Assembly: GCA_030407085.1 (NCBI GenBank)
Contig: CM059582.1
Coordinates: 89,858,501 to 89,922,500 of the forward strand
Length of the DNA stretch: 64,000 bases
Reading direction: 5' to 3'
Source: Trichopria drosophilae
Taxonomy: Eukaryota > Arthropoda > Insecta > Hymenoptera > Diapriidae
Shown here: positions 41,151-51,673 of the stretch, piece by piece
Numbering within the stretch: position 1 is the first letter of the stretch
Layout: every line of letters starts with the position of its first letter
Program-made: the position numbers and the translations under genes
Notes under the pieces: generated by a model
The model's database searches: none
What the model was told of the DNA's origin: nothing
The model's input: the letters and a program-made list of their open reading frames with translations, nothing else

Positions 41151-41828
41151 CCGCCCCGTAGTTTGTCCCCGTTGTTTGAATTTCTTGTTTGCCAATAACT
41201 GTGTACGAACCTTTACTCAAATAATTTTCACTGATACTCGTTCCTTTTTTTTCTGTGTTTGGAAGTGCTTCATTAGAGTTAAGCAAACGTTTGGAATGCC
41301 TAACAGGATACGCATTATTATTTACATATTTTTTTACGCAACAATGATTGGCTTGATGAAAAAATTTCATAGAAGAAAAAATGCTTAGAATCATCCGAAG
41401 AATACGTGTGAATTTTTCCAAGATGTTTTGGGCCACTGTCGATTTTTTGGTTCTGGCCATTTTCCGGAAAAATTAAAAAATTTTCCAAAACGTCCTGGAA
41501 AAATTCACACGTTTTCTTTGAATGATTCTAAATATTTTTTGTGAAGTGACTTTTTTTATAAAGCGATTCCTTTTCGAGAAAAAAATTAATCATTAATTCA
41601 TTATTTTGTCTGACTTTCGGCCGCCATTTTGGATTCGCCAAGTTGATTTTTGATGTTCGTAGGGGTACGGTTTTCAAGGAAAAATAGTTTGTGCACGATT
41701 TCTGAAGGTTTTAGATCTCTACCTCAACGGATTCCCGGTGAAAATTTTTTGGATTTCAAAAAAAAATCTGAAAAATTTCACGTTTTTTCCCCAAAAATTG
41801 CAAAAATGAGGCTGACACAAATCTGACA
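41151..41828. other. Region after the satellite
   Basis: A minus-strand frame at 41119-41460 has no recognisable motif and overlaps the satellite, so I do not call it. The only structure is the inverted repeat at 41385-41531. A ggccgccattttggattcg phrase near 41620 is related to the units in the CACAGTG element. Confidence 0.35.
41385..41531. repeat. Inverted repeat (about 47-bp arms)
   Basis: Arms 41385-41431 and 41484-41531 share gtgtgaatttttccaagatg against its inverse, with a few mismatches. They are separated by about 52 bp. MITE-like hairpin. Confidence 0.6.
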
Positions 41829-42020
41829 CATCCAATATATGTGCAATGTAAATATTTATACATAAGTATACAATCTGTACATAGTTGTTTCAAACAAATA
41901 TTTCAAAAAAATATTATATGTACAGTTATTCGTATCCCGTGTAATTGCGAGAGAATTGGAATGTTAGGGTTATTGCTTTTAATATTTCTGTACAAGATTA
42001 TATATTATTTTATTTTATTA
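41829..42020. repeat. Dispersed repeat, inverse of 22155-22349
   Basis: Reverse complement of the repeat at 22155-22349, including acaatctgtacatagttgtt and ttgcgagagaattggaatgt. A (TA)n microsatellite follows at 42037-42057. Confidence 0.75.
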
Positions 42021-42036
42021 GCACCTTATATACCTT

Positions 42037-42057
42037 ATATATATATATATATATATA
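42037..42057. repeat. (TA)n microsatellite
   Basis: A pure TA dinucleotide run. It is followed at 42061 by agggtgtttcaaaaattaaa, which looks like a transposon terminus, but I find no partner end. Confidence 0.8.
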
Positions 42058-42389
42058 AATAGGGTGTTTCAAAAATTAAAAATTTCTGGGATATTGTTGG
42101 AATCGAAAGAAAAAAAAAAGAAAAATATTTTTTCTCTTGGTAAAAATCGATTAAATTCGATTTAGAGGTCGCGCAAAGCGCTTGAAGTTTTGCATTTGAT
42201 TAACATGGGGAAAAAATGATTTTTCGGTTCTGATTTTTTATCGCTTTAAGTACGCATTAAATAAAATAGACAACATGCTCACTCGAAAGCTGACTAACTT
42301 CTGAATAATCTGAATTGTTTGGAATTATTCTGTAGTGTCATTTATGCGCAATAGATCCTAGAATACGGTCAAAACCATTTAACCCTTTT

Positions 42390-43801
42390 AGGTACGAATT
42401 TTTCTTTTCAATCAATTTCATCAAAACCTGTTATTCTCTACTGAAACTCGGTAGTAGGGGGTTTTTGGGGTCGCTGATCATGAATTCGTTGTCAGATTTT
42501 CGAAATTCAAAATGGCGGATCCAATATGGCCGTCCAAAATCCGAATTGTTGGCAGATTTACACGAAACTCGGCCCTAGGGGGTTTTTGGGGTCGCTGATC
42601 ACGAATTCGTTGTCAGATTTTGAAATTCAAAACGACGAATTTAATATTTTGTCCACAATTATAAAAAAAACGACTATTTTAGCTTGAATTTGTTCAATAA
42701 ATGCCTTAGCTATGTAAGAAACCAGTTGCGACCTCAAAAAGATGAGAAACTGTTTTTTAAGGCAAAAAAAAAAACAACGAACAGAATGTGGGATGCTCAG
42801 CATCTCGTCGGGCCACAAAGGGTTAACGTCCAAATGTGCAATTTTTTATTTATTCATCAGGTACAGGTGTTACGAAAAACAAATTTCGAAAATGGCGGAC
42901 AAGAAATGACGATAAAAGTGGATTTTTATTTGTAATATAACAGCCATGCATACAAAATAAAAAAAAATAATAGAATTGTATAAAACTTGTTATCCAAATG
43001 TTTTTTGTGTCGGTGATGACGAATCTGAAGTCAGTTTTTAAAGAATGAAAATGGTGCCGAAATTGAAAAAAATTAATCGAATTTACTTGAAACTTGTTAC
43101 CTGTAGGTTCTTGGGGTCGCTGATCAGGAATCAGAAGTCAGTTTTTTAAAATTCAAAATGGCGGATTGAAAATGGCAGCCGAGATTGTAAACAATCATTC
43201 GGATTTACTTGAAACTTATTACCTGAAGTTTTTTGAGGTTGCTGATCACGAATCTGAAGTCAGTTTTGAACATTTCAAAATGGCAGAATCAATATGGCGG
43301 ATTTTCGAAATTTGTTTTTCGTAACACCTGTACCTGATGGATAAATAAAAAATTGCACATTTGGACGTTAACCCTCTGTGGCCCGACAGGATGCTGAGCA
43401 TCCCACATTCTGTTCGTTGTTTTTTTTGCCTTAAAAAACAGTTTCTCGTCTTTCTGAGGCCGCAACTGGTTTCCTACATTGCCAAGGCGTTTATTGAACA
43501 AATGCAAGCTAAAATAGTCGTTTTTTGATAATTATGGACAAAATATTAAATCCGCCATTCCGAATTTCGAAAATCTAACAACGAATTCGTGATCAGCGAC
43601 TCCAAAAACCCCCTGGGGCCGAGTTTCGTGTAAATCTGCCAACATTTCGGATTTCGGACCGCCATATTGGATCCGCCATTTTGAATTTCGAAAATCTGAT
43701 AACGAATTCTTGATCAGCGACCCCGGAAACCCCCTACTACCGAGTTTCAGTAGAGAATAACAGGTTTTGATGAAATTGATTGAAAAGAAAAATTCGTACC
43801 T
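42390..43801. mobile_element. Giant foldback element with about 510-bp arms
   Basis: The left arm 42390-42900 and right arm 43295-43801 are reverse complements over about 510 bp with only scattered differences. They enclose a loop of about 395 bp. Shared landmarks are ggtacgaatttttcttttca at the tips, ctactgaaactcggtag, cgaaactcggcccyaggggg and the gttaacgtccaaatgtgcaa stretch near the loop. The loop carries more gggtcgctgatcacgaat and aaaatggcgg units, linking it to the CACAGTG element at 35266. No coding capacity and no clear target duplication. Confidence 0.75.
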
Positions 43802-44172
43802 CAAACCCTGGTGAAAATTTGAACGTACGGTAAATGTATCGAAAAAGTACGCTTAAGTGTAACTTAAGTGTCATGGAATTGTACAGCGTATGTACACAAA
43901 GTTGAAAGAAACTGTACAAAAAGTGTGAATCAGACCCTTGGAAGTGTACGTAAATCCCGAATGGGCACAATGTACGGGAAGTATACCCAAAGAAAATTAT
44001 GTACTGGGAATGGTACATACGTGTACAAAATAAAGTGTACGGGAAGAAAGTATAAAGTGAATTAGATGTACGAAAAAAAACAACTACAGTACAGAAAGTG
44101 TACAAGAATTTCACTTAAATGTACAGAAATTGTACGTGTATCTCACTTAGATGTACTGAAAGTGTACACTTA
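43802..44172. repeat. Degenerate GTACA-rich tandem repeat
   Basis: Repeated phrases of the type agtgtac, aaatgtacagaaattgtac and cacttagatgtactgaaagt crowd this stretch. The same style resumes at 54236-54300, beyond the TIR element and Gypsy-2. The TIR element therefore inserted into it. Confidence 0.6.
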
Positions 44173-44205
44173 CACTGTAAAAAAAAGTGCATGAAATTTA
44201 ATGAA

Positions 44206-44328
44206 AATGTAACGGAAGCAAATTTCAAGCAGGTACGTGAACAATAATTAATGTTCTTCATGAAAATTAATGTATGGGTGCATAAATTGCCATGAATGCA
44301 CCTGCTTGAAATTTGCTTCCGTTACATT
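44206..44328. repeat. 29-bp perfect inverted repeat
   Basis: 44206-44234 and 44300-44328 are exact reverse complements (core gcaaatttcaagcaggt). The loop of about 65 bp itself contains partial inverted phrases (aattaatgttcttcatgaaa). A small nested palindromic insertion is likely. Confidence 0.8.
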
Positions 44329-44649
44329 TCATGAAATTTAATGTACGCTACATGAATTGTAATGGAATAAACATAAAAAATATCATTATTGCTGTTGTTT
44401 GAAATTTGTATCCAGAATATTACATTCGCTGAAGGAATATTTTGGCTAAAATATTTATAAAAAAAAACGAAACAAATTTTGAGAATTATCGTTCTATTTT
44501 TTTTAAATTATGTAAATTCTCTGTTATATGTACTATACGATTGTATGTAATTTCATGTGTAAATGAAGTTTAATTATCTTTTGCTCTTTTTATTGCATTT
44601 AACACTATCGAAAATAAATTAGTAACACTCGAAAACAAATAAGAAAAAC

Positions 44650-44726
44650 GCTCGCCCCGGTGGGGAATCGAACCCGGGTCCTTCGCTTACTACGCTAACG
44701 CCTTAAGCACTACGCTACGCTCGCTC
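44650..44726 (-). tRNA. tRNA-like sequence (probable pseudogene)
   Basis: On the minus strand a perfect B box, GGGTTCGATTCCC, lies downstream of an A-box-like TAGCGTAGTGCTTAAGGC. The spacing suits a 77-nt tRNA. However, the 5' and 3' ends do not pair as an acceptor stem and the T stem has a mismatch. It is therefore more likely a tRNA-derived repeat or pseudogene than a working gene. I do not assign an anticodon. Confidence 0.4.
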
Positions 44727-45635
44727 TTATCTAATTACGTATGAACTATCCGTAAAGCCTACGTTACGAAGAATTTATTATCACTCTATAAAAATTTGAA
44801 TACTTTGCACTAATGTACTTTGAAAGTCTATTCAAGTTTATGCTCTTATTGGATATACCATGTACATAATTCAGTTCCAGCCGAAATAATTTCTGCATTT
44901 GACGCAAATATTATATGCACGTTTTACGCGGGTGTTTTATTTCTTGCCTTTGTAATGAATAATATTTGCATAAAATACTTAATCATTAGTGAAGGGGGTT
45001 CTAAAGTGCTCGACCGATAAGGTAGGAATCTTCACTAAAACCCGTAAATAAATAGTGACTGAAAGGATTTTTTGAAATTCGGGGTCTGTAAGGGCCATTT
45101 TAATTACTATCGATGGTATCATAGAAAATAACAGAGACATTAATTGAAAACTGTTGATAAAAATCACTTATTTCCGAAGATTCACGATCAGTTCTTAATC
45201 AATATCTTTGGTATTGTCTAGGAAACTGTTTATAGTGATTATAATTCCCCGTACAGAGCCCGAAAAGAGCCCTTAAACCGAACGAATAAATCAAATTTAT
45301 TAAAGAAAAGCATGAAATTTAATACAATTTGAACGTCCTCCTATATTAAATTACAGTATATTTCATGTACGACTCCATTATATTTCATGCAAAATATGTG
45401 TACATTTTTATATACATTTTATGTATTATCTGTGTACATTTTATGTCATACGTACATTAATTTTCATGCAAATGTACACAAATCAATTTTTCTTTACCTC
45501 ATTGAAATTTCATGAATGAATTCTTAAAATTTATGTATTTTTGCATTAAATTTCATAAAAGCTGCATTAAATTTCATAAAAGATGCATTAAATTTCATTC
45601 AAATGTAGCTAAATATTACTTTAATGTACAATTAC
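44727..45635. other. Interior of the TIR element
   Basis: AT-rich and non-coding. It contains a stretch related to the MITE at 36373 (gaagggggttctaaagtgct, 44991-45040) and several catgaaattta/taaatttcat subterminal repeats. Confidence 0.4.
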
Positions 45636-47093
45636 TATAACCTATCCTTTAACCAGAGATCCTGAGAGGGCAGGACACAACAAAAAAAAAAATAACAACT
45701 CAAGTTAGATCCAATCAAACTAAGTATATTTTCTTCACTACAATGTACAACGTCTTACACGGGTGGCCGCGCTCGGCCCGAAAATTCACGGGGGTTCAAT
45801 AAATCACGCGACGGTAGAATTTCTACAGTATGACCGGAGATACACAAAAAAAAGAGTATAAACCGCGGGGGGGGAGGGGGGGGTAGGTACAAAAGATGCA
45901 CAAAGGAGGGACATAAAGCGTCGGCGCTAACGTATCTTGCAGCGTCGGTGGACCAGGAAGTCGATCCGGGACTCGTCGGCGAACGGCTCGGGGTATCCTC
46001 CTCGAAGTACTCCCTGGAAGCTTAAGATACTTGGCAGGAGTTTGGGGTGTCGTTGCACCGGAACTATCTTCACTCACTGATTTCTGGTTCTCTTTTAGTT
46101 TCCAAGTTCACTGTCCAAAATAGGAGCGCGGCACTGGCAACACGCGCGGAAGCGGAAACGGCGACTCGGCGCAACACGTGAGACCGGGAATCGACCGCAA
46201 AAAGAGAAAATCACGCAAACAGATCGCAACACACACCGAGAAAACAAAATACTTTTTTGGGGTCCGTCTTGTAACACGTCCGAAAACGAAGAGATGTGGG
46301 GACGCTATAGCGCTTGGTAGATGCGCGCGGGAACCTTACGCGCATCTCCAGCGCCCAGGAGCGGAGCATCACCGGGGCTGATACGGGGGAACCCACTATG
46401 TAGTTGGGCTGAGGAATAGATAAGCGGGGTTAGATGGGGGTTTTCCCCACCTAATTACAGATGCGGAGAAAGTACTATCTGTCTTCGTCTCGTCGACTTC
46501 CATGCAGAGATAGAGAGAGAGAGAGACAGGCGATGCATGACGCAACGTCGGTGTAAACAGCCACGCTACAAAATGGCAGCTTTTAGGTGGCGAAAGTTGA
46601 ACAGCTACTGCCGAGTTAGTGGAGGCGAGTAAGGTCGCCATACACGGGGGAAATGTGGGGGAAGTTGAGGCAGCTTTTTAGTGTGCTGGGTCTGAGCAAT
46701 GCAGACGCGCAGCGACAGAAAGGGGGAAACAGTACAGGCGCGTCAGAGAGGGGCGGTGTCCCTTCTCGACGGCCACGATGACTCCTACCATCGGGTGGTA
46801 CCTCCTGCGCTGTTCAGAGCGATAGCCAGGGGAAAGAGGGGCTCGGGCGTTTTGAGTGCGCGGAAGGTGGTGACGCTCACGGCGAAACGCGCAACCGAGC
46901 AATTACGGTAAAGCCGTTCTGGCGCTTTACCGGCGACTGACGGACGGGTATCCGAAATCATGGAAATCGGTGGCAGAAAGAAAATGATTGAGGAAGGCGA
47001 TCCTGAGCTCCGGGGCACTTTCGACACGCGAGGGAACCGCGGCATCCACCGCGACGGATCTGCCAGGGGGTCGATCGGTGACACCCTGTCACA
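45636..47093 (-). repeat. Gypsy-2 3' LTR (1,458 bp)
   Basis: Identical in plan to the 757-bp LTR at 53410-54166, but with about 700 additional bases. These run from ccgcgctcgg (45767) to the gcggagaaagtac near 46462. The extra part is GC-rich, with a G-run at 45867-45882 and no gene. The polypurine-like GACCCGGGGGTT lies just inside at 47094-47105 (minus strand). Confidence 0.85.
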
Positions 47094-47950
47094 AACCCCC
47101 GGGTCTGACTCGAGTACATCCTTGCTACTCGCGTCACAATATATACGGACGCTCGGATACAATTCTCAAACGCAACTTTCAACTCACTTTTCTTAATCGC
47201 TACTTCCCAATGCAATCACATCCTTCTCCAAATTCTCACTACGCAGTGTCTATATTCGGGGAACTTCACTCAAAATATCTCACAGTCCTTATTGTCTAAT
47301 ACACTTAACATTCTCTACAGGGTACGTTCCTGTATCCCTGGGAAGCCTACATTGCCCGTGGGCCTATAAAACAGGCTATCTAATTAATGTCGCTAGCGCA
47401 CGCAAATTTCACAGTTCAGCGGGGTCCCTTCCCCGGATAAGCACATATGCCGACTGGCTGATACAATTTTACCCTATTGCTATACGACATTTAACCGTAC
47501 GTACGGCTTCGGATTTTCCAGCTTCGGATCACAGTGTCTTCAATCTTCGACGAGGGCGAGAGAAGTGGAAGGGATCCAGGTTTCGAGGATTGGATAGGAA
47601 CTGTTTTGGGGTAATGGATGATTCAATGCCTGTCGGGGAAACATGTATTGGGGTATAATAAAAAAAATACGCAAGAAAAAATAGTAGGGGTTAGGGGCGG
47701 GGGTGCGTCGCCAGGGCGGCCAGGCAATTAAGTCCTGGCGCCTAGGCGATAGCGCAGAGTACCCGGATATCCGAGTCATCCGGATTGGGAAGTTGCAGGT
47801 GTCAGTGTGACAATTTTTAATTTCGGCGTGGCCTTAGGCCCGGTCGCCGCTCAACCATTGGTCCCGGGGCGACTTTTACTCGCGGTCCCGGAGGTTTTCG
47901 TGGGCGTCCACGACGATTTGTTACTTCGGGTAGGTCCTCCTTTTGAGATT
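47094..47950. other. Gypsy-2 3' internal non-coding region
   Basis: Between integrase and the 3' LTR. Short minus-strand frames (for example 47540-47779) have no motif and no zinc knuckle, unlike the matching region of Gypsy-1. A block at 47370-47470 resembles 24460-24900. Confidence 0.5.
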
Positions 47951-49192
47951 CTAGTCGTTTCGGGTCTCCAACTGTTCTCGGGGCTCTGTGGGGGGTGTAG
48001 GGGCTGTTGGGTACGGGGGTTCACTGTCGCGTCGCACGGGTTCGAGATCTACAGGGTCCGTTACGTTTTTGGAGCTTTCTGGAGAGGGCTCATCATCCGG
48101 AGGGTGGTAGGCTTTTAAGTCTTTGATATGGGCTCTTGGGTGTCTACGGCTGTCTGGGTCATCCAGTTCGTAGACTACTGGGGAGATAATTCGCAGAATT
48201 CGGTGGGGACTGCTGAATTTTGGCGCGAGCTTCGCGGCGAATTTCTGGGCACTAGAGGAGAGAAAACGCACGCTATATTCTCTGTATTCTACTTCACGAC
48301 GGTTGCGGTTGTAGTACTGAGCCTGGCGTGTCGCAGCCCGCTCCAGATTGCGATGTACCCAGTCATGAATGAGGGGTAATCGCTTCATGCGGTTACACGA
48401 AAATTCAGGATTGGTGGGAAGGGACAAGGGGGGAGGGGGAATATCTTTGCGAAGGTTTCTCATGGGGACCGGGTTACGACCATAATTTAGGAACGCGGGG
48501 GTCATCTGTGTGGAGGATTGAACAGCCGTGTTCATGGCAAACGCTAATTCGGGAAGATGCACGTCCCAGTCACGATGGTCGTGCGATACGAACGCACTCA
48601 TCATCGTTTTGAGAGTCCGGTTGACTCGTTCGACCGGGTTAGCCTGTGCATGGTACGGCGGGAAGGGGGTGGGGGTGATACCTAAATCCGCGAGGTGAGA
48701 CGATATATGCTTGTTAGCGTATTGTTTTGCGTTGTCCGTCAGAAAGTATTTCGGGCAACCCCATCGGTTTATTACTAGGCTATCTAAAGCATCCATAATC
48801 GCGGGACCAGTAGCCGCGCGAAGGGGTTTCACCTCGATATATTTCGTACACATATCCTGTAATACGACTACAAATTGATTTTGCTTCTTGCTTGGCGGAA
48901 ACGGCCCCATGATGTCGGAGCTAACCGTCACCCATGGGCCTTCGGTCGTTCTCTCCGTCATTAGACCAGGGGGGGCTTGGTGGGAAACCTTAACTTTCTG
49001 ACACGAAGTGCATCGGGATACGTAATGCGAAACATCCTGAAATATTCCGGGCCAATAAAAATCCTGAATTAGGCGGTGATAAGTTTTGTCCACGCCAAGG
49101 TGACCGGATTGGGGGCAATCATGGGCATCGCTCATGGCGCGAGAAGGCGATGGGGCGGGTATAACCAGCTTCCAGGCGTCCTGATCGGTCAC
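47951..49192 (-). CDS. Gypsy-2 integrase
   Basis: A 413-codon frame. Zinc-binding HHCC: HDCPQSGHLGVDKTYH and CTSCQKVK. The catalytic triad is complete: SSDIMGPF, FLTDNAKQYAN and NPVERVNRT. Then come DHRDWDVHLPELAF, MTPAFLNYGRNP and a C-terminal SH3-like region (KLAPKFSSPHRILRI, RAHIKDLKAYH). The VGDLVL strand seen in Gypsy-1 is replaced by REYSV, a small deletion. The tail is Pro/Glu-rich without AT-hooks. It is the best-preserved enzyme in the window. It was part of a Pol polyprotein, and the start codon is incidental. Confidence 0.85.
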   Translation of the reverse strand: MTDQDAWKLVIPAPSPSRAMSDAHDCPQSGHLGVDKTYHRLIQDFYWPGIFQDVSHYVSRCTSCQKVKVSHQAPPGLMTERTTEGPWVTVSSDIMGPFPPSKKQNQFVVVLQDMCTKYIEVKPLRAATGPAIMDALDSLVINRWGCPKYFLTDNAKQYANKHISSHLADLGITPTPFPPYHAQANPVERVNRTLKTMMSAFVSHDHRDWDVHLPELAFAMNTAVQSSTQMTPAFLNYGRNPVPMRNLRKDIPPPPLSLPTNPEFSCNRMKRLPLIHDWVHRNLERAATRQAQYYNRNRREVEYREYSVRFLSSSAQKFAAKLAPKFSSPHRILRIISPVVYELDDPDSRRHPRAHIKDLKAYHPPDDEPSPESSKNVTDPVDLEPVRRDSEPPYPTAPTPPTEPREQLETRND

Positions 49193-49261
49193 CGCTGACT
49201 CAATGACGCGGTGCGGGCGATGGTAGTAGATTTATCTTCTACATCATGCATCTTCTACATG

Positions 49262-49762
49262 CTACATAGCAGACCATCTTCTATCCGCCAGTTTTTGGTA
49301 TTTGGAGGGGAATTCTCTAATATTCGACATCTTTTGGGTATACCAGGGATCTTCCTCATCTCCAATGGCACCGAGGGCTTCTTCCACATTTTCATACATG
49401 CGGGATAAGGCGTCGAGCACGACATTGAGGGCACCTGCGCGATGCGTTATCTCCATGTCGTACGCCTGCATGGCTAATGCCCACCGGGCTAGTCGACCGG
49501 AGGGGTAACGCAAATTCCTGAGCCACTTCAGGCTATGATGGTCTGTGATGACCTTGAAGTACGTCCTCTCTATATACGGACGATACTTTTTCACCGCCCA
49601 GAGGACGCCGAGGCATTCCTTCTCGGTGACCGTGTACTTCCGTTCGGCTTTAGTGAGGATGCGACTAGCGAAGCTAATCGGGTGCTCCTCCCCATTGACC
49701 TCCTGGGTAATCACCGAGGGCGAAATCGCTCGCGTCAGTCTAGATCGTGAATTCAATTCCAA
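49262..49762 (-). pseudogene. Gypsy-2 RNase H
   Basis: GEEHPISFASRILTKAERKY, EKECLGVLWAVKKY, ITDHHSLKWLRNL and LDALSRM identify the Ty3/Gypsy RNase H. The first catalytic Asp (TDASDF in Gypsy-1) is lost in a frameshift near 49720-49745. Downstream, an extra short direct repeat (atcttctacat, near 49235-49260) disrupts the link to integrase. Confidence 0.8.
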
Positions 49763-50531
49763 AATCGGGGCGTTTCAGTACGGGGGTGTGGGTGAGTGAG
49801 TCACGTAGCGATTCAAACGCGTTCTGTTGCTCCTCTCCCCAGGACCAAGGGGTGCCTTTGGTCAAAAGCTGTGGCAGAGGAACGCGATCATGGGAGAAAT
49901 TTGGGAGGAATCGGGAGTACCATCCCACCATTCCCAAAAAGCGGCGGAGCTGCTTGACGTTGGTAGGTGGGGGGAATTCCAAAATGGGGGCGGTCTTCTC
50001 CGGGTCAGTTTTTAAGCCCTCTTTATTGAGCACGAAACTAAGGTATTTTACCTCTTCCCGGAAGAATTCGCTTTTCTCTAGATTTAGCTCCAATCCAGCG
50101 CGTTTGAGGGAGGTTAATACTACTTCTAGGTAACGGAAGTGATCCTCCTCATTGTTCGTAGCGATGATGATATCATCTAGATACGCAAAGACGCGGGGTT
50201 CCCACGCAGGATCAATGAGGCGATCCACTAACCGTTGGAAGGTGGCGGGGGCGTTGGTAAGGCCAAAGGGGATACGCTTAAATTGGAAGAGTCCACGGCC
50301 TGGGACTGCGAAGGCCGTGATGCGTCGACTCTGGGGCGCAACGGAAACCTGAAAATAGGCCTGGCTGAGATCTAGCGTGGTGATACACCGAGCGCGACTC
50401 AGCCCAGCCAGTATTCTATCCATGGAGGGGAGGGGGTAGGCGTCCTCACGGGTGATTTTATTGACGTCCCGGAAATCCACGCAAAAGCGGAACGTACCGT
50501 TGGACTTCTTCACTATTACCGTGTTGCTCAA
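49740..50531 (-). CDS. Gypsy-2 reverse transcriptase
   Basis: A 263-codon frame with a complete Ty3/Gypsy RT palm: VIVKKSNGTFRFCVDFRDVN, catalytic TTLDLSQAYFQV, FAVPGRGLFQFKRIPFGL and FAYLDDIIIAT (YLDD intact). Then come LNLEKSEFF, GLKTDPEKTAPILEFPPP, LRRFLGMVGWYSRFLP and WGEEQQNAFESLRD. All three catalytic aspartates are present. It has lost continuity with the upstream protease at the G-run at 50641 and with RNase H near 49745. Confidence 0.85.
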   Translation of the reverse strand: MSNTVIVKKSNGTFRFCVDFRDVNKITREDAYPLPSMDRILAGLSRARCITTLDLSQAYFQVSVAPQSRRITAFAVPGRGLFQFKRIPFGLTNAPATFQRLVDRLIDPAWEPRVFAYLDDIIIATNNEEDHFRYLEVVLTSLKRAGLELNLEKSEFFREEVKYLSFVLNKEGLKTDPEKTAPILEFPPPTNVKQLRRFLGMVGWYSRFLPNFSHDRVPLPQLLTKGTPWSWGEEQQNAFESLRDSLTHTPVLKRPDFGIEFTI

Positions 50532-51673
50532 CCACGGACTTTCCGCTCAATCGATGACACCCTCTCGGGCCATCTCATGGACGGCGTCCTGTGCGACCTT
50601 GAGCATGTAAGGGGACAGGAGTCGGGATTTTTGACGAATTGGGGGGGGGGGGGGGTTGGACGTCTATGTGGTGCTCCGCAAGGTGGGTTACACCTAGGGA
50701 GGGGTTCTTGGGACGGGGCGATCAATCCCACGCAATCGTACGAGGCATGTGCGTTGGCCGAAACCTCTTTTTCTTCTAATGCTCTGGTTTTCCCGCTACC
50801 ACTAGTCCACGTTCCGGTTTCCGTATCTAGCTTTACTCCAAATAGACGCAAAAAGTCCATGCCAAGTACGCATGCGTAATCGAGGGGCGTGACTCGGAAC
50901 TCCAAGTTCTTTATTTGTTCGTCAAGGGTGATTCGGAGGGTTACTAAGCCAGTAAGGGAGACTAATGATCCGTCCGCAACTCGGACTTGCTCGCTTGTCT
51001 TTTTTAAGAAGGGGGCCACGAGACTTTTGTAGGTAAGCCCCAGATACGACTTAGAAGCGCCCGTATCTACTAGGGCTCGTATCTGGGTCCCAAGCAACGT
51101 CAAAGTTATGAATGGACGCGGATCAGCGTCCAACAGGGACGCGGAAGGGGGAATTTTCTCTACGGACGCGAAGGGTTCGGAAGGGGACCCATGAGGGAGT
51201 GACCGGGGGAACCGGTGAGACTTCGTGGATTGGGGCATCACGGAGGAAGGAGTCGACTTCCCTCGGGAGTCTAGGATATTAGGGTTTTTGAAACTAGTAT
51301 GGGGGGCCTTGGGGACTCTGTCCCTCCCATTAATAGTTTCCCGAACATTTCCGCGCGCAGACGGGGCAATCGTTGCTCGTGCGTCCCGGATAACCGCAAA
51401 CTCGGCAAAAATAGCCAAGGGGATGAGAGCATTTGCGATAAATGTGGCCCGTCTGCTTACAGTCGTAACAGCGGACCATTGGACTGGGGCTGGGGGGACC
51501 CCTAGGGCTGAGGGGAGGGGTGGATGGCGCGACTTCCGATAATGGAGGAATTCGCTTTGGGCGCGAGAACTGAGGGGTAGGGAGGGTCGGTGCTGAAGGA
51601 CGGCGGGCGGGGCCGACGACTTCCGTGTCTGTGAACCGTGTTTTGATGGTATGGCGAGCGAGACGATCGCCAA
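50528..51673 (-). CDS. Gypsy-2 protease region
   Basis: The useful part is residues 186-300: FITLTLLGTQIRALVDTGAS (catalytic DTG, Asp at residue 203, about 51067), a TSEQVRVADG block, and PLDYACVLGMDFLRLFGV, the ILG-like second motif. This is a retropepsin. The frame overlaps gag by about 340 bp in another phase, which suits a programmed shift or simply decay. The first 110 residues are a shadow of gag and not real. After the G15 tract the frame no longer leads into RT. Confidence 0.75.
   Translation of the reverse strand: MAIVSLAIPSKHGSQTRKSSAPPAVLQHRPSLPLSSRAQSEFLHYRKSRHPPLPSALGVPPAPVQWSAVTTVSRRATFIANALIPLAIFAEFAVIRDARATIAPSARGNVRETINGRDRVPKAPHTSFKNPNILDSRGKSTPSSVMPQSTKSHRFPRSLPHGSPSEPFASVEKIPPSASLLDADPRPFITLTLLGTQIRALVDTGASKSYLGLTYKSLVAPFLKKTSEQVRVADGSLVSLTGLVTLRITLDEQIKNLEFRVTPLDYACVLGMDFLRLFGVKLDTETGTWTSGSGKTRALEEKEVSANAHASYDCVGLIAPSQEPLPRCNPPCGAPHRRPTPPPPQFVKNPDSCPLTCSRSHRTPSMRWPERVSSIERKVRG

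Noticed and set aside
41119..41460. Minus-strand 113-codon frame
   Set aside because: It overlaps the satellite array at one end and has no recognisable motif or splice signals.
44650..44726. Functional tRNA gene
   Set aside because: The B box is perfect but the acceptor and T stems do not pair, so it is listed only as tRNA-like.
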